From: Channa striata
Taxonomy: Eukaryota > Chordata > Actinopteri > Anabantiformes > Channidae
Direction of reading: 5' to 3'
NCBI GenBank assembly: GCA_033026295.1
Contig: CM065187.1
Coordinates: 19,254,388-19,318,387 of the forward strand
Length of the DNA: 64,000 bases
Shown: one piece after another, positions 26,507 through 38,960 of the stretch
Numbering within the stretch: position 1 is the first letter of the stretch
Layout: each line of letters opens with the position of its first letter
Made by a program: the position numbers and the translations under genes
The notes under the pieces: model-generated
What the model saw: only the letters and a program-made list of their open reading frames with translations
What the model was told of the DNA's origin: nothing
The model's database searches: none

Positions 26507-26530
26507 GTCACGTGACTGTCACGTGACTGT
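26507..26530 (+). promoter_or_regulatory. Doubled GTCACGTGAC palindrome (E-box/CLEAR-like)
   Basis: Two perfect GTCACGTGAC palindromes occupy 26507-26516 and 26518-26527, an 11-bp period. CACGTG is the core for bHLH-ZIP factors (USF, MYC/MAX, TFEB). The sites are seen; function and target are inferred. Confidence 0.4.
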
Positions 26531-26999
26531 AAATATCCTCCTGCCCATTTAGAAACTCCAATAAGATAATTGACTGGTAAAAATTTCTTTCAAAACGCTG
26601 CCTGTTGGCATAGCCATGCATTTTTAGGTTTATTATGAATTTAAAGTTATTCAAGACAGCGGCTTGATGAAAGCAGCATTTGGCCAATTCCCTCCTATTA
26701 CTTTGGATTATAGCTTTCATTAGACTGGACCTTTGAGTTTTGATCTGAACATGGATTATATGATATTTACCAGCGTTGCCCTCTAACCATCGGTGCACCC
26801 TCACCTGCTTTTATGCTGCAACGACTGCAGCGGAGGTCATGGGAGAACACAGCGAGGGTGAGTATGCAACGCCCATGAAAATCGACTCAAGTCTTCCACT
26901 AAACAAGAAGCTTTTTGATTCTCACTAATTTTGAAATGGTTAAACATTCTATGCGTGTTTCTCCCCTGCACTTGGGTTTAGCTGTTCAACCGCAGTCTT

Positions 27000-27290
27000 C
27001 CACTGGCCCTCAGATGAGGCTTGCCAATTAGAGCTTGGGCCGAAGCGCAGCATGTTAATTCACTTTAAAATATTCCTCCTCCAACGCTAATTAGGTGCTA
27101 GCTGTAGTCGAGGAGCGCCATTCGCCAAGCGAGAGCAGTCTGTGCTGCATAGCAGTCCCCCGGTATCATTTGGCTGACCAAAGCAGCCGCGATAACAGGG
27201 AATTATTTTAATTAACCGGTGCCGCCTTCTGCAGCTAATGAGCCTAGTTAAAACGAACCCGACATCTTGCTGCAGCATGCATGTTCCCAG
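27000..27290. promoter_or_regulatory. Candidate conserved non-coding element
   Basis: Unique, repeat-free, evenly mixed sequence with several homeodomain-type cores: CAATTAG near 27027, GTTAATTC near 27054, CTAATTAG near 27087 and TTAATTAACC near 27210. It also contains GC-rich words not seen in the flanks. No coding frame is supported. Enhancer status is inference and needs cross-species alignment. Confidence 0.3.
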
Positions 27291-28864
27291 CCCCAGATCC
27301 GCGGATCATATACCAAAAACACAAAATGTGTGAATAAATAAATTACAAGGTGAATAAATAAGAGGAGTGCCTGGATAGATAAACAAGGAGTGTACTTTGA
27401 ATATGATGTGCAGAACAGTCACACTAGCACTAATGCATAAGTCATCTAAGTCTCAGGGGAATGTCAAACAGTATAATGTGTGTTTGAGTGACAGTGACAA
27501 AGGTTTAGAGATTTTTAACCCTGCCGTGGGATTGACAGTGCTTTGAGCATACAGGAGGAGACAATAGTCTTTTGCTCCTGGAATCAGTTAGTCTACATAC
27601 AGAAAACAGAATGATGAATTTCCCTTGCGAATGTAGGAGAAGGACACTTTTTTTCTTCTCTCTCCTTCCGACTGAGTCAGAGTGAGAAAAGAGGAGGCTT
27701 TGAAACTCTGCCCAGTCTCCTGCACAGAGCAGCAGAGGAGGAGGAAAAAAAAACAGAGTTGGCCCTCATCGTGGTTATTACTCTTCAGTTTTGTAACAGA
27801 GACATTTGCCCCAGTCTAAAGCACATTCATCTCTACCGCCGAGCCACCTGCATTGTCAGAACTGGTGGCTAAGGATATCACTTCTTCACCTACAAAAATA
27901 TCTCAGTCACATGGAGGTCATTTGATGAGGAGGATCTAATGCAGAAAAGTGAACAAGGATGTTAACAACATGTACACTGTCAGTGGGTTTTTAAGCACAT
28001 ACATTTAGTAACGTGACGGCACATGCGTCGCTTTGCACCTACATATATGATGATGAGGCCTCAAAGTTAAGAAAGCGGACACAAGAGAGACAGCGTCACC
28101 CTGATGAGGTACTTGCCATTGAGCCAGAGTGCGTGGAAAGCTCTGAGACACCCTCATGTCCTCTCACACACACTGCAGATGTCTCACCTCAAACCAGCGA
28201 CCCCGGCCTAAAGTGAAAGGCTGTTGTACACTGAGTGCAGCAGCTCCCATTACTTTTACGTGGGAGCCGAACTTTAAATTAGTCAGCGTGACACATTCAT
28301 TAGCCGACCCGAATTTACCTCCTCGAACCCACTAATGTGCAACACTATACTTTATCTGCACATCACACACACCTTACTATCATACTTAGCCTCTCATCTA
28401 AAACTGAGCGATGCTAGCGGCAGCAGCAGTCAAGGTCATTTGATGAGAGCTGGAGGTGTATGTGATGTGAATTCACTCACAGGATTGATTCCTCCTGTAC
28501 GTCCTAATGATCAAATCCTGGCGGATTTAGAGGATAGTCAGGCCTCTTAATGAGAACGTGGAGGATACGGGTGCCCAGGGAAATGAGATACTGTAGATAC
28601 ACACTTACAGTAGGGATGGCAAAATGAGAGGCTGTTTCATGGTTTGAACTGCAGATCATGTTCGCGGTGAGAGAGGAATAACCCAACTCGTCTTCTCAGT
28701 CTAAACTTGACAAGCTTGTGCAGGAATGTTGGAAGTGATTTGCAGTTTTCTGTTCAAAGACATTGCATGTGTTGCATGAGCATTTTTGCTTTTATGATAA
28801 TTTTGGCTAGTTTCTAAAATAACGCTGCTAGATGTTAAAGCCAACTGTGGATCTTCTGCTCGTG

Positions 28865-29021
28865 TTTGGTCACTCGTCAGCCTGCAGCCTGGATTAGCTT
28901 GTTCCCCTGTGCAGTTGACCTCCACTGTGGCACAATACTGCTCCAGCAGGTAACACACAGACCTCCATTGGCTATGGCGCAGGTGAACCAGCTAATCCAG
29001 ACTGCAGGCTGACAGACCAAA
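28865..29021. repeat. Imperfect inverted repeat (snap-back/MITE-like)
   Basis: The left arm (28876-28912) and right arm (28977-29013) pair at 33 of 37 positions. The core is GTCAGCCTGCAG, then CTGGATTAGCT. Pairing extends outward through TTTGGTC/GACCAAA after a small bulge. The 64-bp centre is unpaired. It may be a non-autonomous foldback element; no target-site duplication was identified. Confidence 0.7.
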
Positions 29022-29519
29022 TGTGGCCTGGTTTTAATATCTAAATAGATCTATATATTTAATACAACAACTAATAATGACCAAATCTATCCTTTAAACG
29101 ACTGCAAAAAGTAATTCACATTAAAACGATGCGAGGAGATTCCAATCCAGAGCCTCACCACCAAAACTAAAATGCACAGTATATGTGGTTAAAACTACGA
29201 TTTAGCTCATCAGTAGGTTAATGTTCACACAAAAATAAAGCTAGTAAAAAAGAACAATAGCAAGAAAACCAAGCCATAGTTCGTCAAAAAAACGGTGACT
29301 ACAGAGAAAAATGAAGCAGGCAAAAGCAACGGAATATTCATAAAACTGGGGCACTGAGATGTCGGTCTGTGGTATTTCCTATGTCGCAACCCCATAAATC
29401 AGACTCCTCTGGATACATGGACGTGAGGGGGTTTGGAGCTGGAAACTCATTTTGGATTTAAACACATCTTTGCTCCCTATGATTGAGCAAGCGGACGGGT
29501 ATGTGTGACAGTACAACAC

Positions 29520-29569
29520 GGCACTAATGAGATCCCAAACCAGCAACACGCGATGATGGAATTAGTGCC
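29520..29569. repeat. Small inverted repeat with ATTAGTGCC arms
   Basis: GGCACTAAT (29520-29528) and ATTAGTGCC (29561-29569) are perfect 9-bp inverted copies, each holding a TAAT core. A chance occurrence is possible. Confidence 0.5.
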
Positions 29570-30560
29570 TATTACACTGCCAACCCTCCTCCCACACCAC
29601 CCAACAGCCATCTAATTCTCGCAACCCTTCAAATGGCTTTATTAAAACCTGGACATGAGGCAGAGTTGAAAAATGAGCTAAACTCAATCTGGGCTTTAGA
29701 CAGACGCCGTCCGGGAGCTGTGCTCTGGAGGAACAGAGGGAAATGACCTATGAAACACCGTTGTGTCTTTAAACACTACACAACCCTTGATACACACATG
29801 TAGAATTAGGACTGTGGGCTGAACGCACACTCAAACACACACATGCACACTTGAGCTCATGCAATCCTACGCACAGACGCGGACATGCCAAGCTTTGGAG
29901 CAAATACGTGAACAATATTTCATGTAAGAGATGGAAGTGTGCAGGGTGCTATTTAATAAAGTCTTTGCTTAAGACAAAGCCTGCACAGCTCGGATTCACC
30001 AAACTGCAACGGAGTAAACAGCCACACACAGAATAATGAAGCAGTTATGAAAATGAAACTTTTTAAATAAGGTAAATCAATACAAAGTCCCTGTTTCTGC
30101 AGCCAACTCACACAGTGGGCCTACCAGATGACAACGCTTACAGAAGTAAAGCAAACACTGTGCTGCTTCTTATCAAAAGGCTCCTGCTGCCTCTGACTGG
30201 TTTTAATGAGGAATTATCAGCAAAAGACAAACAAATTCAGATTTTACTACTCACTCTTGTCTGACACACTCTTCATCTCTCCCTGCCTATCAAAGACTAG
30301 AGCAGATCTTAGTGTTGGGAGCTGTCTTCACTCACATCCGTGGAATCTTATAGGCTCATAAAAAGTTGTGCTTTGCTGTGTTCTCATTGATTTCTTTTGT
30401 GTTTTTTAAAGGGGTTACAATACGTTCTGTGTCTAAATGACCAACTTATTAGTTGTGGCTCATGGATAAGCAGAGAGTCTGTGTTCCTTGTCATTAAGGT
30501 GCTTTGCGGGGTCATTAGCAGTGGAGTTAAACTGCAGCACAAGGGGGAACGATGCATAAG

Positions 30561-30596
30561 CACACACACACATGCACACACACACACACACACAGA
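30561..30596 (+). repeat. (AC)n microsatellite with one TG interruption
   Basis: CACACACACACATGCACACA followed by a further AC run. Confidence 0.9.
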
Positions 30597-30728
30597 ATAA
30601 GCGTGGGTGGGTCACCACTGGCTGACTGACTGGCTGCCCATGGCCTCGCTCCACAGATGATTAAAGCCAGCGGTGACAGAGAGAAACAGTGTGTGTGCGC
30701 GCGTAAATGCAGAAACAAACATACAAGT

Positions 30729-30729
<1 letters not shown>

Positions 30730-30786
<57 letters not shown>
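30730..30786 (+). repeat. (AC)n microsatellite, 57 bp
   Basis: About 28 uninterrupted AC units. Confidence 0.98.
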
Positions 30787-30788
<2 letters not shown>

Positions 30789-32887
30789 AATATGATGTCT
30801 GCACAGTGGTGCTGCAACACACGCAGGCGAATAAACAGCTTTTGATCAGAAAAAGCTGGTTCACAAAAAAGCCTCACAAACAGCAACAGCGGCAGAACGT
30901 GTTCTGCTGCTCAGAAAGATCATTGCCACAGACTGTAAAACACAGAGTTGAACTTTAAACAAGAGATTAATATATTAAATCAAAATCTGAAGCTAATTTG
31001 TTGGCTGTTTTCTTTTTCCTCCATCTTTCCCTCCCTCATTAGTTGGGCACATTAGCTGTCCCACAACCCTTAGAGCCAAAGAAAGGAAAAGAGAGCCTGC
31101 GGCAAAGTGACCTTCTGGGGATGGAGGGGGGCCAGGGGAATTCTCTGACACCACTGATCTCCACCAAGTTCACTCTCAGCTCAGACAAAACTCTGATCTG
31201 ATGCAGCCATCAATGATTGACAGGGGAAACGTAGTGAATTTTAAGCACCATTCCTGTGTGAGGGAGATCATTTGACTACAGACTGACACGTATGTTGATG
31301 GCTGTCAAATTAACCCTTGAAGAAATGTCACGAAGAGAGATCTGAGGTAAAGAATGATCTTACGTTTGATTAAAAAGAGACGACGCACACGGGAGAGAGC
31401 TTATCAAAAACGTTCGACTTTCTCGTAGAATTCAACTGTCAAACGGACTCCTAAAGGTCCTGTGTACGACACAGTGAGATGGACTGACCTCAAGACTCAA
31501 CTCTTTGAGAAGAGGTTGGGGCAGCATAATTAAAGGTTGCTGTTTGTGTTTTTCTTCATTCTCACCACTGCAGCTATATCAAATTATGTGGCCATAGCGC
31601 TCGGTGACACTTGAGAGACCTTCAGCGCCCTAGTATCACCGCTAGACCCTGTTAATGTCAGCGCTTCTGCACAGAGCACTGCTCAGCATGTCATCCAACC
31701 TGCAGTTCAACAATTCGGTTTGTGCAGTGTCACATCTGTGCACTAAAACAGACACTTCCCTACCTAAAAGATAGAAAAGAAAACAATACAATTCATATTA
31801 AGTTTTTGATTAAAAAGATTCATTTTGTCAGCCGTGAAGGGAAACCTGCCATGTTGCACCCTTAACAGTCGCACGCTTGATAGGAGCTTTGTTCGATAAA
31901 TTCTCAAATATTAATCAGGATAAATGAATAAAAACAGGGTTAAAGAGCATCTTACCCAGTGACTTTGTGTGGAACCAAATCAGCATAGTGGCTAAAAGTG
32001 GAGCTACAACCATCTAAATTCCTCCTGTCATTGGACGGAAGGACTGGATGTCTCCAAAAAGCTGTTTAAAATCTCTCCTTTTTTCCTCTTGGTTTTCAAT
32101 CCTGTCAGTAGAAGACAGTCTGCACAGTTTGCTTAAGGTTTGCTTACATATGACTGAAGAAAGACATCTGAGCTCTTATTTAAATCAGCAAAACCGGAGG
32201 AAAACAATGAAACTGAACCTGCCTGAACATTTGATCTTTTCTTCTTCTGCTTCGTTCTTAAACAAACGTAACTTTATTGCAATTGCTCCTTAATTATTGC
32301 TGCACCAATCGAGGTTGGTTCACATGGTTAGATTTTCTATTTTCATATGTTCCTTTAGATATATACACTATGTGCAAGCCTTGTTGTCACTTTCACATCT
32401 TTTTTAATATATTTATTCATTCTTGTTTTTATGTATTTGTGAATACATTAAATACTAACTTGATAACTAATTTCACTACATACAGAGGTGGTAGAAAACT
32501 GCACACGGGGTTGAGTGAATGTTGCATATCTGGGTCACTGAAGGTTGTAAAGGTGGATATGAGGTGTTTCTAATAATTGCATAATAAGACATTGTCTTAG
32601 GTGGTCTGGGTTCAGAGCAGGATCGTATAGCAACTGGGAATCGCCCAGCTGTGGACATGGCTGAATATTGGCCATAATGATGGGTGAACAAGGGCTGTGA
32701 TTGCTGGAAGACTGAGGTCTGGATACAGTGAAGACTAGCTGATCGTGGCCTGAACTCGGGGCAGCTCTGTCACTGGAGAGGGCTGGGGACTGTGGCAGTG
32801 AAAGAGTTTTCACTAAAATCCGAACACAGTATGCTGGGCCTGAACACTCCTAGTCTCTGCTGGTTCCATTTGTGGCTCTTCTGTATT

Positions 32888-33010
32888 GTCATGTTTTAAG
32901 GGCAGGTCTGACCCAAAAGCAGAGGCAAAACAAGTTTTATTAACTAAAACTCAGGATACAAAGCAGCAAAAAGAAGCAAAGCAACTTTAACTCAACCAGA
33001 GTGGGAGCAA
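32888..33010 (+). mobile_element. Possible DNA-transposon end
   Basis: 'GTCATGTTTTAAGGGCAGGT', 'GACCCAAAAGCAGAGG' and 'CAAGTTTTATTAACTAAAAC' resemble the start of a common fish non-autonomous DNA element. The partner end was not found. Recalled resemblance only. Confidence 0.35.
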
Positions 33011-33517
33011 ACTGAAAATTTGCGGCAAACCAGAGCGGACAAAGAATATTCTCCTTTCTTTCACTGAAGTAGAAACTTTCTCTTTAGCAGGTCTAATAAA
33101 TCAGGACACCCTTAAACAGGAAAAATGTTTTTTCATTTGCAGGTCAAAATGATAGTAGTAACTTCACTCTATCTTGAACATGGATTCCAGTGAAAATAGC
33201 AGGAATGATGTGGAGGCAACACATAAGTCTGAATGTGATGGGTGTGTGAAATACTGTTCTGAAGGCTGAGAAAGCAAACGACCAAAACATAAAAAACAAG
33301 TCCAGGACCAAGGTCGTGAAACTGATGGCTCTTTATTCTATTATTATAACTGAACTGTGATCATTTAAAAATGTCAATTGCATGCAGGTGAGACTACCAG
33401 CCTCCACATTCCAAATAGGCTTTGCAAACCAGGCCCTGTTACCTCAGGCTCACTGGCCTTGCGGGACAATATGGTCTATGCTTAGGACCAAAGGACTTTG
33501 GAAGCCAGGCAAAAAAA

Positions 33518-33568
33518 TTACAATAATAATAAAATAATAATAAAATACTACTACTAATAATAATAACA
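33518..33568 (+). repeat. (AAT)n-rich tract
   Basis: Imperfect AATAATAAT/ACTACT triplets. Confidence 0.85.
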
Positions 33569-34036
33569 AGGGAAAGTATTCCTGTGTGATTATTTAAACA
33601 ATGTAAAAAGCATATTTGGTTCATGTAATAAGAATCGAGGCTGTCAGGTAATAATGAAGGTTTATGATGGTTTTGTAATTGTTCCAGAAAAATATCAGAA
33701 AAATACATGCTATTAATCCACAGAAGGAGATTGCTATTTCTCATTGTCAGTTTAAAAGAAGGTCTCATCTGCAAAAAAAGTCAATACATTGAAGGAGTAG
33801 AAGCACATCTCTCTGTCAGTAGGAGGAAAATAAGGTGATGAGGTGACATTCCTGCTTTATTATCCATAACATCCTACAGCTACAGTGATGACAGTTATCA
33901 TCCAGGGAACAGTAAGAAAACACCCCGTTCATCTAAACCTTATCTTTTTTCTCATATTCCCAACAGTCATCAAACAAAGACCAATGCCCACTAAACAAGA
34001 GTGCAGTATTCAACATAAATTAATTTAATAATAATG

Positions 34037-34075
34037 AATCCATCCATTATCTGTAACTGCTTATCTCATTTGAGT
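34037..34075 (-). mobile_element. Tail of ATGG-ended dispersed repeat
   Basis: Minus-strand GATAAGCAGTTACAGATAAT followed by GGATGGAT matches the 3' end of a ubiquitous fish retroposon. It is related to 61066 and 38896. Confidence 0.55.
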
Positions 34076-34329
34076 TAGTACAACCGTCTGTAATAATGAT
34101 ATTGATAATAATAATATAATACAGACCTTAATGACAAGCACAATAAGACACATAAGACATAAGAGTATGAGACTGATAACTGATAACATAATAAAACGGA
34201 CTAAATGTAGACTAAAATAACAAAACAAAATTTAATCCAATAAAGAATAAAACATAATTTAATGACCATAAAAGATAACATACATGATATGTGAATAAAT
34301 GCCGTAAATGAATAGTGCAGATAAGATAT

Positions 34330-34890
34330 TTTAAATAAAAGCCAGGCTTTTAAAAGGTGGGTTTTGAAACATCAAGGCTTTCGTGTTGTTCTGAGCTCCT
34401 CAGGCAGACTCTTCCAATGGCTCGGAGCATAAACACTAAACGCTGCCTCACCAAAAGTTTTTCCCTGCACTTTGATCTAAGAGCACAGACTGGTTCATAC
34501 ACTGGGAGCATGTCAGACAATCAGGCTTTAAAGTGCTTTCAAAACAAGTAAAACTATTTCAAAATCAATACGGAAGCTGACAGGCAACAAGTGTGAGGAC
34601 GTTCAAATAGGTGTAATGTGATGTGCCTGCTCCTCGGGCAGCAGAGCTCTGAATCAACTGTAATTGTTTTATGACATATTTGGGTAGACCCGAGAGGAGA
34701 GCACTACAACAGTCCAGTCTGCTGGAAATAAAAGCGCGTCATTCAGAGAGAGCGATGGCTGTAGTTTCACCATGTGTCTGAGGTGATAAACAGCAGATTT
34801 GACAGACCCCACATGAGCCCCTGAGATTAATTCTGAATCAAAGATGACATCAATGTCTCTGACCTGCTGGTTTGGGGGATAGTCCAAGAC
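34330..34890 (-). pseudogene. Decayed LINE reverse-transcriptase C-terminus
   Basis: On the minus strand, 'VRDIDVIFDSELISGAHVGS' and 'VKSAVYHLRHMVKLQPSLSL' (about 34870-34740) match the palm-to-thumb part of LINE reverse transcriptases. After frameshifts, blocks like 'GEAAFSVYAPSHWKSLPEEL' (about 34465-34390) give the usual C-terminus. Stops and frame changes interrupt it throughout. The blocks differ from those of the 23840 element, so this is a separate family. Confidence 0.75.
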
Positions 34891-35443
34891 AATTTATTTT
34901 TGTTTCCATTGTTCTCAGCCTTTGAACCTGTAACTAAAATTCTGGGTAAAATCATATTTTTCTAAAGCTGTACATTTCTTATTTTGTTAATTTTTTTCAT
35001 TAAATGCTATATGTCTTAACAAAGACATTGCTGATATCCAAAAATAAAAGTTGAAACAACAAACTCAAAGTGCTCATAAATACAACAAACAAAATTATTG
35101 CCATTAATTCCCAAGGCAAGACTCATTAATTAAAACAACAACCAACTCAGATTTACTCAACTCCTTCTTTCCTAATGTACAGTAATAGCACAATGATCGA
35201 CAACAATAAACAAACGTTCCTTTGTACATCGGTGTAACTTATTGACGCTGGCTTGCGGCACAAAATCATCGAATTTAAGCTCCATTTTCACAAGCAAAAA
35301 GAACAAAACAAGCTGACCACCAGGAAGGAGGACAGAGAAAGCAGGAAAAAAAAAGCCGGGATGGGAACAAAAACAGATACAAAGTCCAAAAATATGGCAG
35401 AACACACACAAAAAATAGAAACGTACATGGGAAGTCAAAAAGC

Positions 35444-35463
35444 AAAAAAAAAAAAAAAAAAAA
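35444..35463 (+). repeat. Poly-A run
   Basis: About 20 A bases just outside the 3' tail of the minus-strand LINE copy. Confidence 0.9.
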
Positions 35464-35493
35464 ACATATACACCAATGGCATCCATTTTTTTT

Positions 35494-35850
35494 CATCTCA
35501 AGTCACTTTAAATAATAAAGTCAAGACTATACAAACATTTAGAGAAAACCCAACAAATCCCCCTTGAGCAGCCATAGGCAACAGTGGAGAGGAAAAACTC
35601 CCTTTAACGGAAGAAACCTCCAGCAGAACCAGGCTCAGGGTGGACGGACATCTGCCTTGACCGGTTGGGCTGAGTGGAAAGTGGAGAGAGAAAAGAACAG
35701 AGCAACAAAAGCAACAACAAAACATTGGGCAGGTTAATAGGACCAGTAGCTGCACACTGGAGGACACACAGCGCCAAATCCGGGGACACCTGTGGACAGG
35801 GACAGAGAGAGGGAGACAGAGAGGGAGAAAGGAAACACAGAGTTAAAGTC
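35494..35850 (-). mobile_element. Rex1-like LINE 3' end
   Basis: On the minus strand it carries the CT-rich UTR, 'TCTGCTGGAGGTTTCTTCCG', 'GCTCAAGGGGGATTTGTTGG' and 'TGACTTTATTATTTAAAGTG'. It matches 17988-18545 along most of its length but has about 100 extra bp between 'AACCTGCCCA' and 'CTGGTTCTGCTGG', part of which also occurs at 23632. It is 5'-truncated and non-coding. Confidence 0.8.
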
Positions 35851-38800
35851 ATACATACGAAAGCACACAATCAGTAGGCTACACATCAATGGGAAACACT
35901 GCAAAGTCTCAAAACAACATCCTTTTTTCAAAAAACAGCTCAACAATAGGGGAGGCAGGAAAAACATGATACGGTTCACCGTGCCCAACAATAGCACTGC
36001 AGAGCTGAACGCTGCAACTGAAAGTCCAAACAGCAATGCTCAAACATACTCAAAAGCCTACAGAAAGACTCCCGGACGATTGTCCAAATATGTTAGGAGA
36101 ATGCCCAAACCCAAATCAACTAATAGCCCACAAGCTTTATTCCTTTAAAGAAAGTTATTCAAAATGATTCATGACAAAAATCAACCACTGAAACACAAAA
36201 GAGTAAGGAGAGCAAAGGACTAGAAACCCCAGCAAAAAGACGCAAGTACGGAGAAGATGCAGGGCCGGCCATGCAACGGGCCGTCGCCCCCGGCATCTCC
36301 CCATTAACGTACCTACACCAAAACATTAAGTTCAAACTAAAATATAGTTTTATAACTGAACTACCAGTAATCTCCAGCCCAAACTGAAACAACCAAACCC
36401 CAGCACCTATTGTGTATGGAGTAAAACAAATCACCAGCTTGGGAAAAAGCAAAAAAAAAAAAAAAGGGGAAGGACAAAACTCCTTACCAAAAAAAATGTA
36501 AAGAACAAAATAGATCTTTCATCAAAGATGGCCATGTGTTTAAAAGAAAAAAACTAATGTAACAAAAATGGTTTTCATATCCAATCTCTACCCAACTGTA
36601 CAAAATATACAGACAACAAACGAACACGCTGCTGGTCAGCTCCCCTCACCCCCAAACACTCCCCTCCACTGCTTTTTGTGTTTTCTTTTCAGCTTGTTTA
36701 GTCTTATTCCTTCAGACCTTCTGCCAGATTCAGAAAGACAGGCCAAACATTCAGGCTTCTTTTGTCCGAGGACCTGTGGCAGAGCCGGAACAGAGTCAAC
36801 CATAGATCTGAGTAATGGTCCGTTAAAGTTGAAACCATGGTTCAATTCAGCACAACTCGGCCAGCAGTGGGGGTCGTGTTCAGAAGACGTCGAACATGCA
36901 GACACATGCACTTTCTAATACAGAGACTCAACATGGATTAATGCTGTAATGCAGAGGCACTGCCAGCCGCAACGTGTGTGTGTGTGTCACTGTATATGCA
37001 TGAAGTGAGGCTGTAAAGGAGATGGGGGAACCGGAGCTTGATGTCTTTATTCTGTTGTCTCACTGAGGGAGAGTAAAGCAGGTGCTTACACAGCTCAGCA
37101 CTTCACGATGACAGTCCCAGCGCCAGGGGCAACCACACGTTCAGTGTTAATCACCATGTTCCTTGCCATTGCACTTACAAGCATGCCTGTGTGTCTGCAC
37201 ACACACATACGCACGCTCAGTGAAAACAGACACACTCGTGGGGCACCCCAAGTGCCTGGAGGGAAATGGGTGCTTAATCTGACAGTGATCCAGTGACTCT
37301 GGAGAGAAAACCCCTTTGCACAGAGCAGTGGGATAGTGAGGTGTGTGTGTGTGTTTCTGTCCTAGACTATGGTATGAAAGTTGTGACACTTCTCATTTTA
37401 TTGCATCATGGGATTGGTATGTTTTTGATGTATGTAACTGTAAATGTCCTTTGCCTTTATGTCTAATATCTGCCACAGATACAAAAGAAACAACTGAAAT
37501 TAACCAACTAACTAATTTTGGTGAATTGTTGGCCAAGTTTAGTGGGGGTGGGGGTGGGGGTGGGGGCTGAGTGTGTCAGCATGCTGAGGTTCAGTGAAGC
37601 TGTGTGTAGGTGTATTGGTGCTTTGAGGTAAATGCTAATGTGAACAAGCACACAGGGATAATCCTAACAGTTACGCTTAGCAGTTAATTAACAAGTTCAC
37701 TATTCTAGCTTTGCCAGTTAGTGTGCTAAGAATAGATAAGAAGTGCTAAGTATAAAGTACAGGATGTCATGCAGTTTTCTGGTACAGTATGGGCACTTGT
37801 TTGCAACTATATAAACATTTTCAAAAGCTGGTGATGCTGTAAGACAAGAAGTCAGAAGTCTGCTCGGTTTTGAGAATGTATCTCCTAAGAATTTTGATCA
37901 TATGCACATTCCTTCCAATATTTGTCAAAATATTTCAGTAATAAACAGGTAAATTAGGTAAATGCCATTGCAATCCATCCAATAGTAGGTGAGATATTTC
38001 AGTCTGGACCTCCGTTTCCATTGACACACATGGCTATGGCATACTAAAATAATCGAGATGTTGTTCTTCTTTTTTTCAGTTTCATGTTATCTAATATATA
38101 ATAACACATATTTTAACACGTATTCCAAAACGGAGCCTCCTGTGATGTGTGAGTATGTCCATGCTCATTATTCTGCAAGTGTGGGTGTGTTTCTGTACGT
38201 ATTCCACTTACATGATTACAGACAAACAAAACTGCAATAACAGGAGGTGGAAGGACAGTTGAGAAAAAAAAAACATCAAACAAAGTAGATGAACATTACA
38301 GAAATTAATCACAAAAAAGAGAAAAAGATGACAAGAAGGATGGAGCAGAGAGATGGAGAGAAGTGAATCAAGCCAACAATTTGGACTCTCCTGGGAGGGA
38401 TCTGTTCATCCCACACGCATCTAGAGATGAAAGAGAACAAATGTTCCTGGGCCCACAAGTCACATAACAACGATCGGACCGTGCCACAGCTCCAACACAT
38501 TCCTCTGAGCTTCTATTGTTGGAGGACTATTCCCACAAGACACCATGAGAACAAGAATGGATAAGCAGCTCAACCTTTAGAAAATATGTCTTCTCTTTCA
38601 CAGGCGAATTCTCAGAGGTTGTGGTGAGGCACGATGCTTTGCCATAGGACTTTGTTTATAACCCCAATAAACAGTGTCCTTTTTACTGTTTAGTCTAAAA
38701 CTAGCAGATCATTTGATGTAGACAAATGATAAACTGATCATGATAAGATACGTATCCATAAAAGACTTTGAGCTATTATATGGCATTAGTTATTAGAATT

Positions 38801-38895
38801 TGAAAGGTATAATATACAGTTTGCAGTATAGCTGCCACTAACCGGCCCATTCAACATGCAGGCGTGGAATGTTTCATCGCGACAGCTCAGTAAGA
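35851..38895. other. Intergenic, nothing recognised except the G-run repeat
   Basis: A-rich sequence at 36430-36570, a CpG-containing patch near 36255-36300 and the (TGGGGG)4 repeat. Open frames lack family resemblance. Confidence 0.5.
37543..37566 (+). repeat. (TGGGGG)4 repeat, G-quadruplex motif
   Basis: Four runs of five G separated by single T bases (runs at 37544-48, 37550-54, 37556-60, 37562-66). This is an ideal short-loop quadruplex sequence. Confidence 0.9.
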
Positions 38896-38960
38896 CCCCA
38901 CCGCGCCAGTGACCCCCTATTAAGGGTAAACAGAGTAGAAAATGGGTAGATGGGTAGAAA
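38896..38960 (+). mobile_element. Fragment of ATGG-tailed dispersed repeat
   Basis: 'CCCACCGCGCCAGTGACCCC', 'GTAAACAGAGTAGAAAATGG' and GTAGATGGGTAG follow the order of the 3' end of a common fish retroposon, with substitutions. Confidence 0.5.

Larger units (their letters stand above)
25828..28864. other. Intergenic with candidate regulatory sites
   Basis: Holds the doubled CACGTG palindrome (26507) and the homeodomain-core patch (27000-27290). The stretch 28240-28340 is also unique with TAAT cores. No exon supported. Confidence 0.5.
29022..34329. other. Intergenic, microsatellites and a possible transposon end
   Basis: Unique sequence around the AC repeats at 30561 and 30730, the possible transposon end at 32888, and AT-rich (AAT)n sequence from about 33500 to 34300. 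No gene seen. Confidence 0.5.
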
